Under the pieces are notes generated by a model. The model was not told the DNA's origin. It ran no database searches and saw only the letters and a list, made by a program, of their open reading frames with translations. A DNA stretch of 64,000 bases from Anagrus nilaparvatae (taxonomy: Eukaryota > Arthropoda > Insecta > Hymenoptera > Mymaridae), in NCBI GenBank assembly GCA_022575985.1, contig JAKSXM010000237.1:5350501-5414500 (forward strand), written 5' to 3'. Both the position numbers and the translations under genes were made by a program. Shown here piece after piece: positions 41,406 to 52,853 of the stretch (the stretch's first letter is position 1; every line of letters begins with the position of its first letter).

Positions 41406-43925
41406 TCTCGTTGTTCTAAACGTGGGTAACACCACAACCTTTAGAAGGCCCAGCTACACTGAAACAATAATTGACGTTTCCTTCGCAACCGAAGGCCTGA
41501 GTAAGAGAGTCAATAACTGGCACGTTATGGAAGTCTTTACTGCCAGTGACCACCAGTACATCTCGTTCGAAATTCAGCATGAGAGACTGCCCCCTGGAGA
41601 GACATATAGGCCAAAACCAAGAGGCTGGAACCTCAATAAGCTGAACAAAGAATAATTTATACGAGTTTTAATGACGGGACAAAGGGCAATTCTAATGAAA
41701 CCCCGCAGAGTAGGAAGTAAAGAAGACGCGGAGAATGTAGTATCGGAAGTAATGACGCTGCTCAAAAAAGCATGTGACGCTTCCATGCCTCGAAAAAGGT
41801 TTAATGGAAGGAACCCACCTGTGTGATGGTGGAGCACAGAAATTGCAGAGTTACGCAGGCAAAGCCACATGACGCGAAGAAGAGCAACTAGGGCCAAGTC
41901 TCGCGAAGAAGCAAGGGAACTGATGAGAGTTCATAAGGAAGTGAAGCGATCTTTGAGGCGGGCAATAAATGCCAGTAAGATCAGCTGCGAAAGGAATCTG
42001 TGCCTTGAATTGGACAACGATCCCTGGGGATTGAGCTTCAAGATAGTCACGAAAAAGCTAAGGGGATTTGCTGCTAGCTCACTAATGGACGAAGAGGAAG
42101 CAAGGACAGCAGTTGATGCTCTGTTTCCGATGCACCCGACGAGAATAGACCAAGAGGAGGACATTAGGGTAACCGAAATTCCGGACTTCACGCAAGAACA
42201 GCTGTTCGCTGCCGTAGACTCTCTCAGAAATAAGAAAGCCCCCGGCCCAGACGGCATACCAGTCGAAATTATAAGAATCGCTGCGCACGAGTGTCCGTCA
42301 TTGATGTTAATGATGTACAACTCGTGCCTACGAGCTGGAGTATTCAGTAGGCGATGGAAAAAGGCACTGTTGGTCCTTATCAGTAAAGAAAAGGGAGATC
42401 CCACACTCCCGTCCTACTGGCGACCACTAGGACTGCTGGATACAGCTGGAAAGGGCTTCGAAAAAATGCTACAACCGCGTATCTTAAACGCAGTAGAAGC
42501 AGCAGGGGATTTATCTCCTCGGCAATACGGATTTAGACGGGGGAGGTCCACGATCGGGGCTGTGAAAGAGGTCGTTGACGCGATAACCAGGGCCCAAACG
42601 GGTAATCATTACTCACGTAAAATTACTCTTTTGGTCACCCTGGACGTCAAGAACGCATTCAATTCTGCAAAGTGGACAAAGTTCCTTCAAGGACTAAATG
42701 ACTTTGCAGTACCAAATTATTTGATGCGGGTAATGAAGAGTTACCTAAGTGACAGAGTACTATTGTACGAGACTCTTCAAGGGAAGAGAAGTAGGAAAGT
42801 GACAGCTGGTGCAGCTCAGGGCTCCATATTGGGACCTGACCTATGGAACATCTCTTATGATGGTATCCTGAGGATGGAGCTAGCGGATGGCTGCTTTATG
42901 ATAGGCTATGCGGATGATATTGCCCTCGTGATCATAGCAAGGAACGTGCAACAAGCACAGGATAGCTTGAGCGTCTGCATGTTAAAGACAAACGCATGGA
43001 TGGAAGAGCACGGATTAAGTCTGGCAGTCGCTAAGACCGAGATCGTGATGTTCACGGGGAAGCAAATCAATACCGTTATTCCAATACGGGTTGACGAGGA
43101 TACCATTATAGAGACGAAAAGGTTCGCCAAATATCTTGGAATAGTTTTGGATACGAAGCGGACCTATTTCGAACCGAAGTACCACGACGTTAGCCCTGAG
43201 CAGGCTGATGTCGAACATGAGTGGACCAAAGTCCAGCAGGAGAAAGCTGCTAATGTCCGTAACTCACTCTATCCTATTGTACGGAGCGGAGATTTGGAGT
43301 GAGGCACTGGATAAGGATATTTATTCGAAAGGTATGATAAGAGTGCAGAGGCAGGGTGCTCTGAGGGTTTCTTGCGCATACAGGACTGTCTCGGAAGCGG
43401 CAGTTCTTGTTATCGCAGGAATTATTCCCATTCAGCTACTTGCCAAAGAGCGCAAGCTTACATACGAAAGGAAAAATGAGAGAGACCTAGAATATATTAA
43501 AGCGGATGTTAGGAGAGCTACAATGTTGACGTGGCAAACAGTCTGGGAGAACCGCGTGGACAGTGCATGGACCAGGCGCCTCATAAAAGAGGTCGCGCCC
43601 TGGACTCAGAGAGGGCACGGAGAGGTAAACTACTTCTTGACAGTTCCTCAGTGGCCATGGGCTTTTCCAATCTTATCTCTTCAGGATGGAAAAGGGCGTG
43701 AGCCCTGAATGTGTATTTTGTCCCGACAAACGAGATGACGCGCGTCACACGTTTTTCGAGTGTGACCGCTGGATAAGTAAAAGGAGAGCGCTGGAAGCAG
43801 AGGTTGAAGAAGTCAAACCCGATAACATAGTCGAAAAAATGCTCCAGAACGAGGAATCATGGAGCGTCGTGGCAAGGTACGTGGAGGAGATTCTACGTAC
43901 AAAAAAGTTATTAACGATACCCTAA
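41406..43925 (+). pseudogene. R1-clade ORF2: endonuclease end, reverse transcriptase, C-terminal Cys/His motif
   Basis: It starts with the last part of the AP endonuclease (VVLNVGNTTTFRR, ETIIDVSF, SDHQYISFEI). A TGA interrupts at about 41824 (before WWSTEIAELRR). RT runs 41869-43302: KAPGPDGIPVEII, LLVTLDVKNAFNSAKW, AAQGSILGPDLWN and YADDIAL (Asp-Asp intact). A frameshift near 43200 leads to the thumb region (43208-43708) and another near 43690 to the C-terminal CVFCPDKRDDARHTFFEC motif. Not functional. Confidence 0.85.
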
Positions 43926-44090
43926 CTAGGAGCCGCGTGTAGGATCAGTCAAAATAGACAGTTCTTGTACGCGGCACCAATGGGGGGATAATGGAGGACG
44001 TACAAGGATATTAATTTATTTATTTATTTATATATTTATATATTTATATATTTATTAATTTATAAACCTATGTATATATCTATTTGACGA

Positions 44091-44413
44091 CATGGCGAAA
44101 TAACAAGAAAGAGAAATAAGGAACCTTCAGGATGAGAGGACAAAAGAAAGAAAGGATCTTCATTATAGAGGATACATGGCCTAAGTCAACCCGATGTAAT
44201 GTGATAAACGGTTCCGGGTGTGACTTATATAAGGCAGAGAATGGGGGGTGAGTTTTGTCGGTATGCTTTGGGCAAGGCATCTGTCTTTTGCAGAGTGCCT
44301 TGCCCCTTGGAGTCCGACACTGTTCACATACCGGTTCTGTTCGGGCGTAAGTGCCTTCTCACCCCCCTGCCCCAAGTGCAAAAAAAAAAAAAAAGAAAAA
44401 AAATTATTAATCT
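44091..44413. other. Unassigned GC-richer block with TATA-like motif
   Basis: No ORF is supported. 'gacttatataaggcagagaatgg' at 44221-44243 resembles an RNA polymerase II core promoter, followed by 150 bases containing an internal repeat ('ctttgggcaaggca ... gagtgccttgcccc'). It ends in an A run at 44381. I could not match it to a known RNA or LTR. Confidence 0.3.
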
Positions 44414-44422
44414 TTATTTGCC

Positions 44423-44453
<31 letters not shown>

Positions 44454-44624
44454 GTTTTTGGGCCCCTTGAAGAAGGGGCCTTTTTCGTAGGACGAGGAGA
44501 ATGCATTTACGCATACCATACACGCGTACTGTATGGTTATGTGGGACTCAACCTCAAATTTGTATCTGGGGTTGCCAAGATATACACAATTGAGGAATTA
44601 TAATACCCACTAAACTCCCCACCC
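44414..44624 (-). mobile_element. Stem-loop SINE-like element (copy 1)
   Basis: On the minus strand: 5' 'gagggtggggagtttagtgggtat', an interior of about 80 bases, 'tatgcgtaaatgcattctcctcgtcctacg', a 20-base perfect hairpin (ggcccc/ggggcc at 44460-44481), then a long A tail (T run 44425-44453 on plus). The beginning and end are complementary and would pair. A second copy is at 61798-61902. No RNA polymerase III boxes are evident, so it could also be the 3' end of a LINE family. Confidence 0.5.
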
Positions 44625-45088
44625 TCCTGCATTTATGACAATATCATATTTGCCAACTACAAAATACATATCATTCAACACACTCAATCGTCAATTATAT
44701 ACATAACAAAATAATACATCAATCAATAGATATTAATATAATTTACAATATAAAAGAATAAAATTTTATTTGTACTGAAATTAAAACTAAATAAAAGAAA
44801 ATTTACAATAACTAGTTAATGAAATAATACTAAATGGTAATAAAATACAATCTATACATAAATTTAGTTAAATAAAAGAAAATTTACAATAAAATTTACA
44901 ATAAAATGACTATTCAAAAGTTAACTCTTAATAGTAAACATGTAAATAGTTAAATAGTAAACATCAATAATACATAGTCAATTACAAGAAGATTGGTGCA
45001 AATGCCCCCGACACTATTGTTCATTCTCTAATTTATGAAAGTAAAGTCTGATACTCTTTTTAAAAACGAGAATAGGACGGTAAATCCC
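44625..45088. other. AT-rich 3' region of a LINE fragment
   Basis: No gene. Read on the minus strand it follows the stop of the LINE ORF at 45089 and holds repeats such as 'aataaaagaaaatttacaataa' (44835-44895). Confidence 0.5.
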
Positions 45089-45317
45089 TTATACAGGGGG
45101 GATCAAATTCCATTGATTCGCATACTTTGCTTGAAAAGAGTATAGACCGCAGTCAGAGGATACTGTGGGAACGTTAAGGTCTTTACGGGGGCCTCTGGTA
45201 GTTTTGTCTGATTTGTATGGTTCAAATAAAGTGCGTAATAAAGGAGGTTCTCTCATACGCACAAGTCTATACATAATAAGGGATGCAAAGTTGTCAGTTC
45301 TGGTCACGTTGAGCATC
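45089..45317 (-). mobile_element. LINE ORF2 C-terminal fragment, downstream half
   Basis: Minus-strand codons MLNVTRTDNFASLIMYRL, MREPPLLRTLFEPYKS and DYGL/SFQAKYANQWNLIPP match the C-terminus common to CR1/jockey-type insect LINEs. The upstream half is at 57829-58020. Joining the two across the composite gypsy element restores the reading without gap, so they were one LINE before that insertion. Confidence 0.8.
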
Positions 45318-45792
45318 CTACTGTAACGTAATGACATATTAGCCCAAATAAAGGGCACAATATTTGAATAAAAAATGAATCATGAGTGATTCATGTTAAA
45401 GATATTTAACAGGACTCGATTACAAATCGAGAAACAAAACAAATTCGAAAGCTTGCGTATTCTGCCAATGAGCAGTTACCACTTTCTCTAATTCTAAGAA
45501 TTGGTCAAGTTCCCATCAGGTTTCTGGTTTTCGGGCGTTGGCCCACGTAAGCGATTTCGAGGTTGCTAGCTTCCCCCATACAATGTTTAGGAGGAAAATT
45601 TGAGGATTTGTCAAATTCTACCGTCACTATATATACTCGCAGATTTTAAAGGATCAACACTCTTAGTTTTGGCTTTAATACGCGTATTGCGTTAACTTAA
45701 ATTCAAGATGTAGCTTCATCGGGCTTCTCGTTTCGGGCCTCAAGTAGTTCAGTTTGTAATCTCGTGTGACGACAAGTTTTCAGTAGACGCCA

Positions 45793-47606
45793 CACAGTGA
45801 TCTAGGAAAAAAAAAAGCGGAAATAAATCGGCTTTGATCGAGTTTTCATCCAATTTTAATGCGGGTTGGCTTGTTTTACTCCTGAAGACCTGTATTTTAC
45901 GAAAGTAACGTAAAGAAAATTTTTTTCCACATGATTTTCACCCCTTTTTCAGAAAAACCCACCCCTAAAAAAAAAATTTATAGCAAAATTAAAATTTATT
46001 GAAAAAAATTTTCTAGGCCGTGAAAAATTATTTATATGCTTAAATTTGATTGAAAAGAATAAATTATGTTAAAAAAAAAAAAATTACCCCTATTCAACCC
46101 CTAATTTCCCAAAAATTACCCTTAAACTTAAAAGGCTTATAAAATTTTTTTTTTTTTTAAATATTACATAAAATTTATATTGTAGAACTTTAAGAAATTG
46201 TTAAATTATGTATTTTTTATTTTTTATTACTTGATTGGCCTTTTTGTAGGCCAAAACAACCCTTCTAAACACTTAAAAGTAATCTAACATTTAAAAACCC
46301 TAAAATATTCCAGTCAAAATACGGGTTTGGTTGTAGTTTCACTGGCGAACAGGAGAGTTGCTCTACTATAGGTTTTTTGGGCCGCTGAACACGAAAATTA
46401 GGGTCATTTCGTAGAGAAATGGGGGCTTCACCCTTAAATTTGCAAAAACTACCCCCGAAATGGGGGTGTTCTTGCTATTTTCGTACTTTAAGCATCCAGG
46501 ATATGGTCATATAGGTTTTTTGGGGCACTTGTTAAGAATTTTGACTTCTTTTTCATAAATAATTAAAATTTCACCCCTAAATCTGCTAATACTACCCTCA
46601 AAATGGGGGTGTTCTTGCTTTTTTCATACTTTAAGCATCCAGGATATGGTCATATAGGTTTTTTGGGGCACTTGTTAAGAATTTTGATTTCTTTTTCATA
46701 AATAATCAATATTTCAAAAAAGAGTAAAAATTCTTGATTAGCGACCCAAAAAACCTATATGGACATATCCTGGATGCTCCAAGTGCGAAAATAGCAAAAG
46801 CACCCCATTAGGGGAAGTTTTACCTTTTTTAAGGGTGAAATATTGATTATTTATGAAAAAGAAGTCAAAATTCTTGACTAGTGCCCCAAAAAACCTATAT
46901 GACCATATCCTGGATGCTAAAAGTACGAAAATAGCAAGAACACCCCCATTTCGGGGGTAGTTTTTGCAAATTTAAGGGTGAAGCCCCCATTTCTCTACGA
47001 AATGACCCCAATTTTTGTGTTCAGCGGCCCAAAAAATTTATAGTAGAGCAACTCTCCTGTTCGCCAGTGAAAATACAACCAAACCCGTATTTGTACTGGA
47101 ATATTTTAGGGTTTTTAAATTTTAGATTACTTTTAAGTGTTTAGAAGGGTTGTTTTGGCCTACAAGAAGGCCAATCAAGTAATAAAAAATAAAAACTACA
47201 TAATTTAACAATTTCTTAAAGTTCTACAATATAAATTTTATGTAATATTTAAAAAAAAAACAAATTTTATAAGTTTAAGGGTAATTTTTGGGAAATTAGG
47301 GGTTGAATAGGGGTAATTTTTTTTTTTTAACATAATTTATTCTTTTCAATCAAATTTAAGCATATAAATAATTTTTCCCGGCCTAGAAAATTTTTTTCAA
47401 TAAATTTTAATTTTGCTTAAAATTTTTTTTTTAGGGGTGGGTTTTTCTGAAAAAGGGGTGAAAATCATGTGGAAAAAAATTTTCTTTACGTTACTTTCGT
47501 AAAATACAGGTCTTCAGGAGTAAAACAAGCCAACCCGCATTAAAATTGGATGGAAACTCGATCAAAGCCGATTTATTTCCGCTTTTTTTTTTCCTAGATC
47601 ACTGTG
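45793..47606. mobile_element. Foldback DNA element with CACAGTG termini, 5-bp target duplication (Transib-like)
   Basis: 1814 bp, nearly perfectly palindromic over its length (arms of about 900 bp meeting near 46700). Both ends read CACAGTGATCTAGGAA inward. It is flanked by CGCCA on both sides (45788-45792 and 47607-47611), inside the left LTR of the composite gypsy element. No ORF. The termini equal the RAG recombination-signal heptamer, and a 5-bp duplication is the habit of the Transib superfamily. A smaller relative is at 63058-63561. The arms hold internal duplications around 'ggttttttggggcacttgttaag' (46518 and 46656). Confidence 0.85.
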
Positions 47607-47978
47607 CGCCATCCGCACATTTGTTACCAAGACTTTCGCAAATGGTTTTGGTCAAATCGCTTTTTATTAAGTATATATTGTAAGACTTTATTATTTATTA
47701 TCTTTAATAACATTCAACTCTCTATTTAAACCAATTTGACATATATAATTATATTCAATCTTTATTATAAATAAATTAAGCTTTTACCTATTAAATCATT
47801 CTCTTTAATTGAACTTACTACCTTTTCCGCTGTTTAGTGTCAGCATAAGACGCAAGGCTAAAAGGTCTAATCAATTCGCATTTTGTGTTACGTCAATCTG
47901 TATGCAAGCTTAGACAAGTCTAGTAATATTTCAGAAAATTCAGTCAGTTAAATTGATAAAACAACTTTAGACGTAACA
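47607..47978 (+). repeat. Left LTR of the composite gypsy element, 3' part
   Basis: Positions 47645-47978 match 57483-57824 with roughly 90 percent or better identity and end in ACGTAACA. Together with 45322-45792 this makes the full left LTR. A primer-site-like TGGGGTCTCATCCGCG lies 4 bases after the end (47983-47998), confirming plus orientation. Confidence 0.8.
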
Positions 47979-47982
47979 AGTT

Positions 47983-47998
47983 TGGGGTCTCATCCGCG
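47983..47998 (+). promoter_or_regulatory. Putative primer-binding site of the composite gypsy element
   Basis: TGGGGTCTCATCCGCG starts with TGG close to the LTR end, as required to pair with a tRNA CCA end. I do not assign the tRNA. Confidence 0.5.
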
Positions 47999-48030
47999 AT
48001 AATAAGTTCAATAAAAGAAAATTAGTAGAG

Positions 48031-48072
<42 letters not shown>

Positions 48073-48354
48073 GGGAAATATGTGAATCTTACATCAGCCA
48101 TGGAGTGTTTGCGGGCCTTAAAGACCCGCAAATTTCCATGACCGTCCAGTTGTACAAAGTGTACAACCGAGAGACCACCGGCGAACGCGGTCGCCGGCTA
48201 CGCCCCAGATTCTTACTGGATAAACACACTTTAAACCCCCCGCGCTTGTTTGTCCCAAACCGGAACTCCCTTTTCAGGTATAACTTCAGTTTGGGACGCG
48301 CAGCCTAAGCAGCTTGCCGCTGCCTTCCCCCCTGCCTAGGGGCAGGAGAGCTCT

Positions 48355-51337
48355 CTAGGATAGAAAGCCCTCCTCCTTCTTCTGCAACAAGGTGGTCCTT
48401 ACGTACTCTGCTACTTTGTTCCAGTTTTCGGAACTCCGTAGCATTTCCGGGACCACCGTCTCCGGCCTCCAAATCGGAAAGGGCGGGCGCCCCCCCGAGA
48501 AGCAAACACATTCGAAGAATGTGTGCTCTACTGTATCATCCACGCCCGGACAGTGCAAGCACTCCTTTGTTGCCACCTTATGCCAGTGTTTTAACATGAT
48601 ACGGAAATACCCGTGCCAGGTCAAGAATTGGGTAAGGTAGAAATCCACCTCCCCATGCTGTCGTCCCATCCATGCCTGCACATCTGGAATCAGTGTGCGT
48701 GTCCATCGAGCATTATCCTTTTCGTTGTTTTCCCATCGTTCCTGCCAGGCTTCCATAGATCTGGAGCGGGCGCGAGTGGTTGCCACTTCGCGGTCCTCCA
48801 CGCTTTCGTAGATGAATTTCCGCTCCAGCGCTAGCAGGTAGATGGGTATGACCGAAGCCTGGATCGCCTCTAGGGATACCGTCTGGTATGCGCAGGCGAT
48901 CCTCAGTGCCGCTTGCCTCTGTACAGACGATATTTTATGTCTGTACTTGGCAGTTTCCGTGGTCTTCGCCCAGACTTCTGATCCGTAGAGCAGGAAAGAG
49001 TTGACGACTGACATCAGGAGCCTTCGCTTCCCTGGTTTGGGTCCCCCGATGTTGGCCATGAGCCTTGACAGGGAGGATGCGAACGACGCTGCCCTTTCAT
49101 ACGACCTCTGAAATTGCTCCCAGAAGGTCAGCTTGTTATCAAGCTAAACTCCCAGGTATTTCACCGATGTTCTGGTTCTGATCGTGTGAGGGTTTCCGCC
49201 GTCGTCGATAATTACTTCGAAATCGGTGGGAACCCTTCGACGGGTCAGCAATACGATCTCCGTTTTTGGGATCGAAAGCTGGAGCCCGTGCTCGCCCATC
49301 CAGAGGTTGATCCGTCTCATGACTAGATTATACCTCTCCTGGGTCGCTTCAATGTCCCTGCCCGTTATGGTCAGGGCCACATCGTCGGCGTACCCGATCA
49401 GGGAAACTCCTTCTGGGAGGTGGACGCGCAACAAGCCATCGTAAAAGGCATTCCACAGGTCCGGTCCGAGAACCGAACCTTGCGCGATAACACCCTTTCA
49501 CGCCTGCCATCGAGCGTGTCGTAGAGCAGTCTCCGGTCCCGCAGGTAGTCCTTTAGTACGTTACCCAGATACCTAGGTATCTGGAAATCGTACTCGAGAG
49601 ACCGGATCATGTCATCCCACCTGGCTGAGTTAAAAGCGTTTTTGACGTCCAGCGTTACCAGCAGGACGTCCCTGCAGTTTGCAGGCCCCCCTTTTCTCTC
49701 AGCCTCTACGGTATCCACGATGCGCCGGATGGCGTCTATCGTGGAACGCCCTTCACGAAAACCATGCTGCTGCTCGGAGAGACCACCGCCCTCCTCGATT
49801 GCCTTTCTGAGCCTTGCCCGGAGCATGCTCTCCATCACCTTACCAATAGTATTTAACATACACAAAGGTCTGTAAGACGATGGAGAGTCCGGGGCTCCCC
49901 CCTTGCCCTTGTTCAAGAGCACGAGACGTGCTACCTTCCACTGCTTTGGAAACACTCCCGCCACCAAACACGCATTGAATATGCTTAACAGGATACCAGG
50001 GACCACTTTGACCGCTCTTTTGAGCACTTCCGCTGGTATCCCATCCGGCCCCGGCGCCTTGCCATTTTTCATGGCCTTTATGGCCTTGACCATCTCGCCT
50101 TTGCTGAACAGCGGCACTTCCTCCTTGGGTATCACCTCAACCGGGTTTTCCCGGATGGGCCTTTTAGGGAAGAGAGCATTGACGATCCGTTCGGTCGACA
50201 CCGCGTCCATCATGTTGTCAGACCCCCGGTTCAACTTGCCCATTACGACTTTGTAGCCTAGGCCCCAGGGATCCTTATTTACATCTTCCCGTAATGCACG
50301 CAGACATCGAGCCTTGCTTTGGCGGATGGCCTTGGCCAGCCGGTGTTTGGCGTCCTTGTGTTCCTGCGAAAGCAAAGCAGCCTCAGGTCTGTCCCGTGCT
50401 CTTTGCGCCCTTCGTCGCGTCCTATGGCATTCCTTTTTGAGCTCAGCTATTTCGGGATTCCACCAGTACACTGGCTTTCTCCCTTTCCAGGGCCTGCGGC
50501 GAGGCATCGAGACATCACAAGCCCCACGTAATAGAGAGGTTACTTTCTAAACTAAGATTTCAGCCTCGTTGGGACTTGTAGCCCCTCCATGCCAAGCGGG
50601 GATGGACGCTGACTCGATTCGAAGATACTCCTCGAATCTTTCTTCGTCCATCCTTGAGACGTTCCAGCCCAGATGACGCCTCCTGTACGGAGGACGTTGT
50701 GAGGCTCCTTCCAATACCTGGAAGGCGATGTAATGGTGATCATTACCATTGTATTGATCATCCATCACCCTCCAGTCGCCTATTTTCCCAGACGCAGCTT
50801 CTGTAGAGAAGGTTATGTCCGGGATAGAGGCACCCCACCCTGCCCTCTCGTAGGTGGGCTTGTTGCCTCTATTCTGGACCACTAGTTTGCATCTAGTGGC
50901 CATTTCAAGCACCATTCGTCCCCTGGGGTTGGTCGTTGGCATGCCCCATTCCAAGGCCCTGGCGTTGAAGTCTCCACCAAGGATGACACCACCAGTCGCC
51001 GTTCGGACCGTGCTCTCGATGCTGGCCAACTTTGTAGCCAGCTCTTGCGAGCTGTCGCGTCGTTTGGGGACAGATAACAACTTATATAAGTTATCTCCCC
51101 ACACTTGGCCCAAACGTGACAATTTCCTTTCCCTTTTTGGGTAAGGGACGTTTGGGCTCTACCTCGAAGCCATATGGCGCAGCAGTCGGTGTCATCGGAA
51201 AGCCAGTACTTGTGGTTCTTGTTGTAAGATTGCTCGCTTAGTAAGAGGATGTTTGAATCCTCTTCGCGAGCAATCTGATCCAACAATGCACCAGCTTCCC
51301 GAGCGTGTCTCATGTTTCCTTGGAGAACCTGAATCAT
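48355..51337 (-). pseudogene. R1-clade ORF2: endonuclease, reverse transcriptase, Cys/His C-terminus
   Basis: ATG near 51337 opens the AP endonuclease (MIQVLQGNMRHAREAGALLD). A frameshift near 51100 leads to VILGGDFNARALEWG, PDITFS and NDHHYIAF. A TAG at 50547 precedes the RT frame (50507-49398): KAPGPDGIPAEVL, LLVTLDVKNAFNSARW and, after another shift near 49480, YADDVAL (49434-49144). A stop at 49144 and a new frame carry the thumb (49059 onward) and the C-terminal CLHCPGVDDTVEHTFFEC motif. At least four lesions. Catalytic Asp pair intact in the fragments. Confidence 0.9.
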
Positions 51338-52224
51338 TTCCGATGACACCTGTTTCTCGCCACAGCCAGAGCCTCCCGGTAACTGGGGCAGTTTTCCTGT
51401 CCAGGATAGTGCTCCGTGGAGCACTTATCCTTTCTGGTCTTGCAGAGGAAGCACTCGGGCTTTTTCTTGCTGCACTCTGTTCTCTTATGGCCATCTTCGC
51501 CGCACTTGAGACACGCCTTACTTCTGTATGGCCATAGCCCAGAAATTTGTAGCAACGCCTTACGTCTGCACGAAGGCGCACTCTACTCGGCGCCCAGCCA
51601 ATCTGGATTTTGCCCTTTTTAGCCAGGCGTAGAGCGTCTGCTTCCAGGAGGTCAACAACGGCCATATGGCTGGTTGTCCCTTTCGTTTTGAAAATGATGA
51701 CTTCAAGTAGGTCACCATTTTCCATGCCAATAGCCTTGGCAACGGCCTCCTGTATCTCCTGCTCCTTCGTGACTCGAGTCATCCAAGTCTCGAACTTCAA
51801 GCTTGAGCATTGGAATCAGATCACGAACATTCGATTCAGGGCCCGTTACCTGAAGATACTCCACTGCATCTCTCAGCTTTTGGCGGTCCTCAATGGCCTC
51901 CAACTCAATGAGGACACTGCCATTTTGAGTTTTTCTGATGCGGTGGACCTTCGTGCCAGATTCTTTGAGGTTAACGTTTCTCTTTAAATCGAGAAGCGTT
52001 TCCTCGTAAGTTTTACCCGCCGCTGGGGTAATCTGGAAGGCTTCCTTCCTTTTTCTAAACCTGCGCCTTCCCATCTTGGAAGGAACTTTATCCTTATCGG
52101 CAGGTTCCTTTGCCTGTTGGGTCTTCTTGGCTCTGGGTTTATTCTTCCCTTTCCCCATAGTTTGCCAGTTTTCTGGTAGCTTCGGGGGTTGCGACTGCCT
52201 TTGTTTCTCTTTTCCATCAGCCAC
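51330..52224 (-). pseudogene. R1-clade ORF1 (Gag-like) with zinc knuckles, frameshifted
   Basis: ATG 52224. A basic N-terminus (MGRRRFRKRKEAF) is followed by EETLLDLKRNV and IRKTQNGSVLIELE, the RRM-like part. A second frame continues RVTKEQEIQEAVAKAIG and GWAPSRVRLRADVRRCYKF. The third holds the CCHC zinc knuckle ACLKCGEDGHKRTEC and a further Cys cluster (CFLCKTRKDKC). The three frames read through one original ORF broken by two frameshifts. Its end overlaps the start of ORF2. Confidence 0.85.
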
Positions 52225-52396
52225 TTGCGTTAGCTTAGTTGGCTGATCCGTCTTTTCGGGAGGGTTATTTCCCTGCTTAAGCTGCAGCCTTTTAAGTTTC
52301 TTCTGCTGCTTCTTTTCCTTTGTAGATCTATGCCTAGGGGCGCATCTATCTCCATTGCTGTAGGAGGAGATCCCGGAGCTATCTAGTGGAGAGATT

Positions 52397-52853
52397 AATT
52401 AAACATTTTTTTTTAATTTGTTTAAAATATTAAATATTGAAATAAATGTTATTTTATTGTTCTGTAAAATTTTTTTTTAGATTTATTTCTTCAATCATTC
52501 TTTAATAATTATTAAATTCTATATATATATTAATATATATGTATATGTGAAATTTATCAAAATTTTTTTTAAGTTAATACATATTCAGTCAAATACATAT
52601 ACATATATATAGTTAATATAATAAATATTATATTTTAAACTTAGATACTTTTCGTCTTAATCAATCGCTTTTTAAAGTTTTAAAATATCATATAGTAATA
52701 GTTGTGTCATATTAATTTATTCAAAATTTTTAACAGATTAGGTCCCCGTGTGATTAGGTACCTGCGATTCATTTTTTTTTTAGTATTATAGAAATTTTGC
52801 AGTTATTAATTAAAATTAGTTTTTGTAAATTTTAATCTTTTATTTTATTCAAA
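52397..52853 (+). other. Leader of the composite gypsy element, downstream of the R1 insertion
   Basis: AT-rich, non-coding, with TA-rich simple sequence (52520-52620). It leads directly into the gag ATG at 52854. Confidence 0.5.

Larger units (their letters stand above)
40070..44090 (+). mobile_element. R1-clade LINE (plus strand), internally deleted
   Basis: A long GC-richer 5' region (40070-41087), an ORF1 remnant, an endonuclease remnant, RT and a C-terminal Cys/His motif, then a 3' end with an (ATTT)n tail (about 44010-44060). The deduced RT is related to but distinct from that of the element at 48036-52383. It carries one stop upstream of RT, frame changes near 43200 and 43690, and a deletion joining ORF1 to endonuclease near 41405. 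Confidence 0.85.
48036..52383 (-). mobile_element. Near full-length R1-clade LINE with poly(A) tail and 13-bp target duplication
   Basis: On the minus strand: 5' end at 52383, ORF1, overlapping ORF2, 3' UTR and an A tail (T run 48036-48068 on plus). The flanks 'tagtagagagatt' (48023-48035) and 'tagtggagagatt' (52384-52396) form a 13-bp target duplication with one mismatch. It inserted into the leader of the composite gypsy element. GC content is far above its surroundings. Several frameshifts and stops show it is dead. Confidence 0.92.

Noticed and set aside
46500..46960. CRISPR-like repeats in the centre of the foldback element
   Set aside because: Repeats are inverted and nested, spacing is irregular and the DNA is eukaryotic; they are duplications in palindrome arms.
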